Assembly: GCA_033961575.1 (NCBI GenBank)
Contig: CM066733.1
Location: forward strand, 65,656,921-65,720,920
From: Aselliscus stoliczkanus
Lineage: Eukaryota; Chordata; Mammalia; Chiroptera; Hipposideridae
DNA length: 64,000 bases
Direction of reading: 5' to 3'
Shown: piece after piece, positions 14,006-24,100 of the stretch
How positions within the stretch are numbered: position 1 is the first letter of the stretch
Layout of the letters: each line of letters opens with the position of its first letter
Made by a program: the position numbers and the translations under genes
The notes under the pieces: model-generated
Told to the model about the DNA's origin: nothing
Databases searched by the model: none
Seen by the model: the letters and a program-made list of their open reading frames with translations, nothing else

Positions 14006-14479
14006 TCCTCCATTTTATGAAATTGTTGAGAAAATAGGCTCAGTAAGGGTCAAATAGTTCATCAGTAACAGAGACAAGATTATAACTTAGCACTTGCTGA
14101 TTCTAAAATTCATGATATTTTCATTTTGTTGCATCTACACTACCAGGAAATCATTCTAAAGAACTTTCCTTCCAGTAAGGGGGTCTTAATTACCACTATC
14201 CTATAAGAAATGTGTGATGACGATGATAGTAATGATGTTGATGAATTTCAACTGTTGTAAAAATACTTTCTTGGGCATTTAGCTTTGAAAGGTGGAACTA
14301 TCAAGAAACAAAAATGAGACAAAAAAAAATAATAGAGAGCTACTTCCAGTGCATCTAGTTTTTTTGTACAGTAGTTTATCCACCTATGAGAGGTAGTCTC
14401 AGTGCCTGTCCAGTAGCAGACAATAATGTATATCCATTTCATTTTAAGTTACTTTACTCCATATGCCTAGAGAGACAGT

Positions 14480-14725
14480 ATACTATAGGGCTGGTACTCA
14501 ACTGGGGGCAATTTTCTCCCCTGGGCACAATTGACAATGTCTGGAGACATTTTTAGCTGTCACAACTAGAGAGGCAACTGGCAACTGGCAAGAGTTGCTC
14601 CTGGCAACTGGTTGGTAGAGGCCAGGAATGTTGCTAAATAACCTGCAATTCATAGCACATCTCCCAACAACAAAGAATGATCCAGCCTCAAGTGTTAACA
14701 GTGTCATGACTGAGAGACCCTGCTA
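14480..14725 (+). mobile_element. hAT-Charlie-type nonautonomous DNA transposon relic
   Basis: The order 'gctggtactcaactggggg', 'caatgtctggagacattttt', 'gtagaggccaggaatgttgc', 'caaagaatgatccagcctca' is a known MER-class hAT element. There is a local internal duplication of 'ggcaactggcaa'. Confidence 0.75.
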
Positions 14726-14744
14726 TAGAGATTAAGGATTCCTC

Positions 14745-14970
14745 TCCATCGGGACCATTTGGGATGAACTCTTGGCTCCACCATTTTTCATCTGAGGGAC
14801 CTTGGGTCATAGTTGCTCAAGTCATTCTGCCTTAGTGTCTTTATTGATAAAATGAAGACAGTAATAGTATCTGTATCATATGGTTAAATGAATATAAAGC
14901 ACAAGAAAAAAACGGTGTAGAACAAATAGAAGCTCTTGATAAATACTACTTACTATTAAAAAAAACAAGT
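14745..14970 (+). mobile_element. MIR SINE relic
   Basis: 'gactcttggctccaccattt'-like text with 'gggaccttgggtcatagttg' and 'gtctttattgataaaatgaa' follows the MIR order. Diverged. Confidence 0.7.
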
Positions 14971-15259
14971 GGATTAAATAAGAAATGATGCTTTGATGAA
15001 CATACCTCTTTCCTGGTATTCCATCATTCTTGTCTACTGTGTGTAGAAAGGGCAATAGTTGATAGATAGTCTTTCCTTTTTCTACATTTTAGCTGGCTTG
15101 AATATAGATGTTGGTGTCCTTTCCTGGGGTAGGTTATTTGGTATGAATATCTCAGAGTACTCAATGGAGTCACTAAGTGGTTGGTTCGCGTATTAAGTAT
15201 CATGTTAGTTCTGTGCTATGATCACCTTCAGCTGGATCCACTTTCATCCTCTATTACAG

Positions 15260-15368
15260 ATAAAGATTCTAATGTGCAAAAATGAAGTCCCAGGCAACCG
15301 TGATTTGCTGTTTAGTGTTATTTCTGGCCACAGAATGTTCTCACGATAGATCCAAGATCCACCCAAAA
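15260..15368 (+). CDS. ADGRF4: ADGRF4 coding exon 1 (start codon and signal peptide)
   Basis: The acceptor AG is at 15258-15259 after a pyrimidine-rich tract, and the donor GTAAGT follows at 15369. The first 22 bases are 5' UTR. The ATG at 15282 opens 29 codons with a hydrophobic stretch (VICCLVLFLA) typical of a signal peptide, and the exon ends in phase 0. I chose this ATG because it is in frame with all later exons and has A at -3. The ATG at 15272 is out of frame. Because the exon opens at an acceptor, at least one noncoding 5' exon must lie upstream; I could not locate it. Confidence 0.93.
15272..15349 (+). promoter_or_regulatory. Upstream ATG with a 25-codon ORF overlapping the ADGRF4 start
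   Basis: An ATG ten bases before the ADGRF4 start opens a different frame that runs into the signal-peptide codons and stops at TAG 15347-15349. Its context is weak (C at -3, T at +4), while the main ATG has A at -3, so leaky scanning would still reach the receptor start. It could modestly lower translation. Any effect is inference. Confidence 0.6.
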
Positions 15369-18300
15369 GTAAGTTTGATCCATTCTTATGTGACCCCATG
15401 AGAAAGCCAGCAGTTCTCCTAGATGGCTAGATTTATGATAAATAACATGTCATTTTAAAGAAACTTCCAAATGACTGCAAATTTTCTCTTGTTGGCAGTT
15501 TTCTAAAGACAGGAACAGGTAAAGTTGAGAGGTAGATGGGACTTGCAACAGGCTATTTGCAAGGTAAACATGGTGCAACAACAACATAATAGAAAACTCA
15601 CTTTGTAAGCCACAGGGAATGTAGGCAGGCAGCTGATGAGAGGAGGCAGTACAGCCATGAGCCACTTAATGATGGGGATATGTTCAGAGAAATGCATCGA
15701 GGCAGCCATGACAGCACAACTAAAGACACTCATGAAAGAGGATTTCCAGAACTGCTTCAGAAAGTGGCAAGAACAATGGGATAAGTACGTTTAAAGTGAG
15801 GGGTATTAATGGCAACGTATCTTTAATGTAATAATTTTTTTTCAATTTAAACATTCACCATCTTGTTTGATCACGCCTAGTATATGGTCCTTGTTGACTG
15901 AAATGTTTTTATGTGGCCTGAGACTATACTAGCCTGACAGTTGAGCAATTTAGGTTCAGACCTTAACTTTGGTTCTCATTAGTTACACAAGTTGGTTCAC
16001 TTCTCTGAGTCTTAATTTCCTTATCTATAACATGAAGAGTGTGCTTTTTTTTTTCTTTTAGATAATCTTTACAGGCCTTTATAGCTATAAAGGAGTTTGT
16101 GAATCTATTATTGCAACCTAATGCTTACTCCTAGTATCTGCTCTTTCCTTCCTTTATGAGGTTATACAGTATCTGGCAGACAATATTAGCTCCATTTCAC
16201 AGCTACAGTTAATACAAGAAGAGAACAGCTTAGTTCTATCATTGTTATCTCCGTGTTCTCCCTAGATGCTTAAACTTCCCAAAAGATGTAACCAATCTAT
16301 TAACCTGACCTTCAGAACCCAGTTACCAGGTTCTAGCCCTCATTGGAGGGCAGTGTTCTCCATCCATGCTCACATCCATGTTTCCTTTAGCAAGTTCCTG
16401 CAGTGTCAGCACACGGACCTGCTGCATTTTCTTCCTAGTCCTGAACACATTTTCTCTTCATGCCTGCATGGAGCTTCTAAGTTGAGGTGAGAGAGAAGAG
16501 TCCTACGGTAAAGAGAACCTTTGGGAATTTATGTTTTACAGGATGGAACTAAACTTCAACATCCTAAAGGGAAACCCAAGACTGAAAGGACACAAGGTAT
16601 GTGCCTACAGGTCAGATTTCTTCCATTTGGAGACTGGGCAGAATAAAGGGAGGGTATTGATCTGGTAAGCATGTCCCCAGACCACAAGGTTTCAAATAGA
16701 ATAATGATCTCTAATAAGTTCTCAATGCTTACCAGCATTGATAGAGTTTTTTTTTACAAGTATATCATTATCCATGGGGTAGTCAAGAAGCAAGTTGGCA
16801 AATATTCACATGTGTTCTAGAACAGTAGATAAGTGTTCATTTTAAAATCCAAAGGGGAAATTTCAAATTAATGAGCAAACAAGAGGCAGAAGGGGGAGAA
16901 GAGAACAGAATTCATTCATTCCTTCATTCAAATATATTTCAGGTGACTTAAATGGATGTCATGTTTTGGTGATGAGAAGCCTATTGAAGTGATATCAGAT
17001 AGGTTTTGTATTGGCCAGACTGGTCACTCTTGAGAAGTGAGAGAAAACTACCGAGATAATTGTTAGTAGTAAGATAGTGAAATCATGTGGTTCTCAGCCA
17101 AATAGTAAGAATAACTGGGTTCTGCAGTCATGCCAAGTATATTTTTTGGTGGCAGATAAATCTCTACATAGATGTGGAATTGAGAAAGGAAAGAGGAGAG
17201 AAACGGAGCTAACTTTAATTGAGCATTTATGATCTAAGCGCATCAACTTCCCAAATTGATGCACTGGGGTAAATAGCAAACAGGATATAAACCTACTTGT
17301 TTCATTTCCCTGTGAATGGAGTCAACTGTTGAGCTGTCCAAGTCATAAATATGGGTGCATTCCTTGACTCACAACCAACTGGTCACCACATCTTATTGAT
17401 TTCAACCACTTAATAGCTCTCAATACCACTTATTTCTTTTCATTCATATAAGATATCTGTTTTTTTGTGTGTTTTTTTAAGATTTTATTGGGGAATTGGG
17501 GGAGGAGAACAGCGTTGGGGAATCGGGAAAGGGGAACAGACACATTGCTGCCCTTTTGTTCTTCAGTCTAGCTGTGGAGGACATTGCTTCATTGGCTCAT
17601 GTTGGTATCCTCATTGCGCTCTTCTTGGGTGAGGCAGATCAGTAGTCAGCCTCTGGACGGCCGCTCACGGCGGCTCTTGGCACCTCACATCGCTGCCAGC
17701 TGCTCATGTAGCCTATGGCAGCCCACTGCAGCAGAGGCTACAGCCCACACTTTCACCGGCCATGTTAGCTATAGGGGCAACCAGGTGGAGCTGTCAGTCA
17801 CTACCTTAGCTATCGAGGGCAGTGTCACTGGCCCTCATATGTGCGATCCGAACCGGGAACCTGCTGCTCAGAGCTGGCATCCCAAGCCAGCTCTTAACCA
17901 ACGCACCACTCGGCAAGCCCTAAGGTATCTTTAAATAGAAACACACATATAACAAATATACTGGGGGGTACCAAAAAAATGTATACAAATGGACACTTTG
18001 GTCAGTCTTACTCAAGCAGCAGTTCGCTGCAATCAGAAGTGTCTGGACGCTGATGGTAGCCACTTTGAGCACCTCTTGTAATTGCAGAAGTCAAACGTGA
18101 CTTGCATTCATCTTTTGTTATTGGTATATACTGAGTATTACAATTTTGATAGAGTTTTCCTTTCTTCAAATGTGTATACATTTTTTTGGCACCCTCTGTG
18201 TATGTTGATATTGATCTGTTAATGAAAATGTTGTAAGCATGAGCTTCCAGGAACCTAACCTTGTATTACCCTTAGGAATGATGGTTCAGAATTTGCTAAT

Positions 18301-21108
18301 TCACTGTTTGTGGTGGCGACTTCATAGAAAATTACTACTGCAAATAATAAGAATAGACTGTATCTGAAAATAAAATTAACATTTAACAGAACTTCCTGTA
18401 TTTTATTTGATATTTATTTGGTCCTTTACAGAAAAGTTTACAGATTCCTGCTCTATGCTATTAATTATTAATTATAGCTCTATGCTATTAATTATTAATT
18501 ATTTTTGAAAAACAAATGCAGTCATGTTTTCTGGTAACCCCCATGTTAGCACTCATGACCTGACCACGGCTTTCCTTCCTCTCTTCTGTAGCTTTCCCCT
18601 CAGGTGTTCTGAACTAGCCTTTCTGAATGACTTGCGATCCCTCTTTCCCACATGTTGGTTGCCTTGCCTAGACATCAGCTTCACAGTCTGCCTGGCCAGT
18701 CTTACTTACTGCCCAGGACCCAGGTCAATGTCACCTCCTCTGGTAGCAACCCCAAATCTCCAGAATGAGTTAGATGCCCCAGTTAGAGTGTGGAACTACT
18801 AACTTGGTTTCTTTCTTTTCCCTTTCAGAGAAATGCCATGGACCCTGCCTTGCTTCTTCCAACTGCAGTCAGCCCTGTGCTCAGCACTTTCGTGGAGAAA
18901 TAGGATTTACATGTAATCAAAACAAATGGCAAAAGTCAACTGAAACATGTACTAGTCTTTCTGTGGAAATACTTTTTAAGGTGATTAATTTGCATATTAT
19001 TGGCTACCTGAGCCAATCCCCCAGGAGGTGATACAGGCGTTTTTGATGTGTTCTGTTCAGCATGACAATATGTCTCAGATCTGGACTTAGGAAAATCAAC
19101 AGAGTGGGTTCAATTTGTCTCTTCTCCTTCCTCCCTTACCTGAACCCTAAGGTACTCTCCTCTCTCCCCACTTTCCCTCTCTCATAATCTTTTCTCAAAA
19201 AAAGATCTGAAACTCATTTATACAATGGTAAATGCTTTGAGATTAAAGTTTTGTCTCTAAAGATGGATTTGAATGCCTCTTGTGCTAATCAGTTAATCAA
19301 CTAAATGTGTCTAGAATCAAATTCATTTTGATACCTTTTTCTAATACTTTCAATTACTTGACCAGAACTGAGGAGAAATGTATGACCCAGAGGGAATAGA
19401 AATTCAATGACTACAACAAATCTCAGTTAAAATTAAAATATCCTCTATTATGTCCTTTTACTTAACCACCATTTCCATCTATTTTCTCCCCAAACTCGTA
19501 GCACATGGATCTCTTCATTTTCTACATTTTAACAGTGTTTTTTAAAAGGAATGTCTGTGGGGTCTTTGTCACTTAGCATAGGTGGAGGTCCTTGCAACAC
19601 AGAGATATTCAAAAGTGAAATAAATGAAGTAAATTATTGCTTTGACTTATCCAAAGTCACATTCTGGGAGACTCTAGGTAAAAGTGTGAGGAAATGAGCA
19701 CACAATGTCTTCTAATTAGTGCACTCTTTGCTTTTTGAAATTGCAATTGCTTTGTGTGTTCCATGTTAGACCTCCAACCCCCAATCCCAATCCCCCCACT
19801 GAGATTCCATGAGGCTCCTCTTTAAAAAAAATAAAAAATAAAAAACAAAACAAACAAACAAGAAAACTTAAAATAATTAGACAAATTTCGTTTCTAGAAT
19901 TTCTCCACATCCCTGGAGAAAACTGCCTTGCTATAATACTTGAGTTAAAAATTGTGGTCCTGAAAGCAAATTCCAATAGGAAAAGTCGGTATCCTCTTTT
20001 CTGTGAGAATTTTGATAGAATCTCCTGCCTATCTGTGATCCCACCTTACCCCCTTAGTACCCTCTCAACAGTAAACCACTTTTTAAGACCATTTGCTTTT
20101 CTGTCTGTTTTCCCCATCTGGATTATTTGTGCCTTTAGCTTCTTTAGTCTGATACATGTTAGATGCTTAATCACTTTTGAATAAAGCAACATTTTTTTGA
20201 AAAACAGGACTTAAGTAGTGCATCACGCCTTTCCGTCGCAGCACCATCTATACCTGTGCACGTTCTTGACTTCCGAGCTCCAGAGCCTGTCCAGAGTATA
20301 GCTCAAGGAATTCTCATGAACTGTCCGCTGGACTGTGCTTGCATCGTTGATGCTGTGAAATCCGCAGAAGCCACATCTGGAAATATTGCATTTATAGTGG
20401 AGTTATTAAAAAATATTTCTAAAGACTTGTCTGATAATGTTACCCGAGAGAAAATGAAGGTAGGTATTCTTTGTTCATGCCATTAAAAAACTGACAATTT
20501 TTTTCAAAACTTTAACAGCTTCAAATGTACTTTGAAAAAATCACAGCCACTACAACGATCATAACAAAAGTCATCAGCATTTCATTTCAATTTTGCATAT
20601 TGGTTCATTCTAGTTTATGGAAGTTGTCAAGAACCTAGAACGTTTTTATACATATTTTTGTACAGACTGAATACAGAGGGTGCCAAAATATGTATACACA
20701 TTTTAAGAAAGGAAAAAACTATTAAAATCATAATACTCAATATATACAATAACAAAAAATGAATACAAGTCATGTTTGACTTCTGCAGTTACAAGAGGTG
20801 CTCAAAGTGGTTACCATCAGTGTCCAGACACTTCTGATTACGACAAACTACTACTTGAGCAACACTGATCAAAGTGTCCACTTGTATACATTTTTTTGGC
20901 AGCCCTGGTATATTCAAGAAAATATCACAGAGTGATGCCAGTGAGCAAGACTGTGTCTATGCTAGTGTTTCCAAAATGTCATTCTGTGGAACATAACTGT
21001 TCTGAGAAATGTTAACAGAGCTTCCATTTTTAATCAGGAGATTACAGCACAGCACAGCCATTGTAGGGACTCTGAGTTAACCTTAAGCAGGTTTCCTTAT
21101 GGCAGAAC

Positions 21109-21140
<32 letters not shown>

Positions 21141-24100
21141 GAGGGCAGTGTCACTGACCCTCATATGTGGGACCGAACCGGGGCCGCTGGGTTCCCAAGG
21201 CAGCGCTTAACCACCGCACCACTCGGCCGGCCCTTTCTTTTTTTTTTTGAGGGCAGTGTTACTGGCCCTCATATGTGGGACTGAACCAGGGCCGCTGGCT
21301 TCCCAAGCCAGCGCTTAACCACTGCACCACTCGGCCGGCCCTGGCAGAACTTTTTAGAGCTTTTAATGTGTTTATGAACTTTGGCCCTTTTTATAAGTAT
21401 GGGGAATATAGGGGTGCAGTATGCAGTATTTCTCAAACTTAGGTTGCCATAGACTCTGCCCGATCTCCTCTATTAGACCAATCATTAATATCTTATAGAA
21501 AACTTGGGTTATACAAACTGAAGTTTGGAAATGCAGGGCACATAATAAAGCAGATAAACTTTATTTGTGATACATTTTATTTTTAATTCATTTTATTTTA
21601 TTTTTAACATTCTTTTGCTTTTCCACCTTCACTTCAGGCTTACTAGTATGAGGTTCTAAGAAACAGTAAACATAAGGGGAAATATGTCAAATAAGATCAG
21701 ACCATTTGATTCAGAAATTTCAGATTTTAGAAGTTGACTTTGTACAATCATGTGTAGCTCCTTCATATAATATCCACTTTTTTCCATTGCAGAGCTATAG
21801 CGAAGTGGCTGACCACATTCTTGACCCAGCAACCATTTCAAATTGGGCTTTCATTCCCGACAAGAATGCCAGCTCGGATTTGCTGCAGTCGGTGAATTTG
21901 TTTGCGGGGCAACTCCACATTGGCAATGACTCTGAGAACATTGTGGATGAACTCTTTATTCAGGCAAAAGGGTTTCACATTAACCACAATACCTCAGAGA
22001 AAAGTTTCAGGTTCTCCAGGAATGTGAACAATACAACAGAGGATATCATAGGAGTGATAGAAATTCCCAGGCATGAGCTGTGGAAGCTGCCACCAAATAC
22101 ATCTCAAGCCATCAGCATAGCTTTTCCCACCTTGGGGGCTGTTTTGAAAGAAGCCCACTTGCAAAATGAGAGTCTTCTCAGGCCGGTAAACAGTCTGGTC
22201 CTTTCGGTGATTTTACCAGAAAGATTACAGCAAATCTTACTCACGTTTGAGAAGATCAACAAATCCCGGCATGCCCGGGCTCAATGTGTTGGCTGGCACG
22301 CCCGGAAAAGGAGGTGGGATGAGAAGGCTTGTGTAACAACGTTGGATATCACGAACAAAGTGAAATGCCGGTGTAACCGCACCAATGTGGTGATGTCTTT
22401 TTCCATTCTAATGTCCCCCAAATCTATAGATAACAAAATCCTGGGCTACATCACCTGCATTGGGCTCAGTGTCTCCATCCTCAGCTTGGTTCTTTGTCTG
22501 CTCATTGAAGCCACCGTGTGGTCCCGGGTGGTGGTGACCGAGATATCCTACATGCGTCACGTGTGCATCGTGAACATAGCCGTGTCCCTCCTGACCGCTA
22601 ATGTGTGGTTCATCGTAACCTCCATCTTTAACAAAAAGGCCCTGGACCACAAGTGGTGTGTTGCGATGACATTTTTTAGCCACTTTTTCTACCTTTGTCT
22701 GTTTTTCTGGATGCTCTTCAAAGCGCTGCTCATCATCTATGGGATATTGGTCGTTTTCCGCAGGATGCTGACGTCCCACATGATGGCCATTGGCTTCGCC
22801 ATTGGCTATGGGTGCCCGTTGATCATAGCTGTCACCACAGTTGCTGTCACAGTGCCAGAGAAAGGCTACATGAGACGCGATGCCTGTTGGCTTAACTGGG
22901 ACAACACCAAAGCCCTGTTAGCATTTGCCATCCCGGCCTTGATCATTGTGGCTGTGAATCTTCTTGTGGTTTTGATTGTTGCTGTCAACACTCAGAGGCC
23001 CTCTATTGGCAGTTCCAAGTCTCAGGATGTGACCATAATTATAAGGATCAGCAAAAATGTTGCCATCCTCACCCCACTGCTGGGATTGACCTGGGGTTTT
23101 GGAATAGCCACCCTCATAGATGATACTTCCTTGATATTTCACATCATCTTTGCCCTGCTCAATGCTTTCCAGGTATGTTCCAAGAGGGAAACTTATTTTA
23201 TTCATTAATATTATTGATTTTTATTTATAAAATATTATTGTTTTATAATTTGTGATTCTGGTTATACAATTAAAGATGGCAATGATTTTAAAATATAGAG
23301 CACAGAATGTTCCTTCCATTTCCCTCCATATCTTAGAGACATTTAGAGGTGACATCTCTCACCCTATTGATTATCAAGTCGTATTTAGTTGGGTGGGAAT
23401 TTCCTTCCTTTTCTCCTCATTGATCCACCTGTACCCTTCCTAAAGTTTCAATGTCAGAAGAAGTTGACCTTCACTTATTGAGGACGATTCTTTGGTCGGG
23501 GAGATGTGAGGCTACACTCACATATCATGCCTCAAAATAAGCATGATTTTTATTCTTTCTCATGTAGTTTGAGAACTCAGTGAAATGAGTCATTTTCCAT
23601 GGTGTGAAGAGATGCCCTTGTCATTCTCTTGGGGTCTTAACCAGTCAGAAGTTCTTATTCCTCTTCCCTGCTATTCCCTGTGATATAAATGCAGGTTGTT
23701 ATTTATAGAAATGGATTTTGCCACATGTTACCTGGTCCTGGGAAAGTCACTTTTCTCTGGTCCTCAACTTTCTCATCTGTAAGGTAAAGAGATGGATCTG
23801 AAATGATATCTATTGTCTTTTCTTCCTTAACAAACTTGGTTCACATGATTATCCCCCTAAGAGCTGGTTTGTTCCATCTTGGCTAGTCAGCTTGCACATT
23901 TGGGAAACCATCATTAACCAGATGGCTTTCCATATCTATGGGTAATAGAAAATTTGGCAAGCTTAAGTTCTTAATTATGGTTTTAGTCAGAGGTTGGCAA
24001 ACTATGGCCTGCTGCCTGTTTTTGTAAACAGTTTTATTGGAACACAGCCATACCCATTCTTTTACATTTTGCCTGTCACTCTTTTTGAACTACAATGGCA

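Larger units (their letters stand above)
1..15259. other. Region upstream of ADGRF4: no supported exon
   Basis: About 15 kb with no coding exon I can support. Short open frames here lack splice context, domains or family resemblance, and several overlap SINEs or simple repeats. ADGRF2, the usual left neighbour, would be expected at or beyond the left edge; I could not recognise its final exons. Noncoding ADGRF4 5' exons may lie here unseen. Recognisable contents (SINEs, L2, MIR, hAT relics, a mariner derivative, microsatellites) are listed separately; the rest is unassigned. Confidence 0.7.
16597..18828 (+). other. ADGRF4 intron 2
   Basis: 2232 nt, GT-AG. Holds a long composite SINE (17459-17920), mariner derivative copy B (17961-18200) and a 27-bp tandem duplication (18450-18502), listed separately. 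Confidence 0.9.
20460..21792 (+). other. ADGRF4 intron 4
   Basis: 1333 nt, GT-AG. Holds mariner derivative copy C and the head-to-tail SINE pair listed separately. Confidence 0.9.

Noticed and set aside
21706..21792. In-frame extension of 29 codons before ADGRF4 exon 5
   Set aside because: It lies before a clear 3' splice site, and the preceding exon joins at 21793 in phase with protein similarity. The open frame is chance intronic sequence.
22408..22779. 123-codon open frame antisense to ADGRF4 exon 5
   Set aside because: A shadow of the real receptor exon, with no independent evidence.
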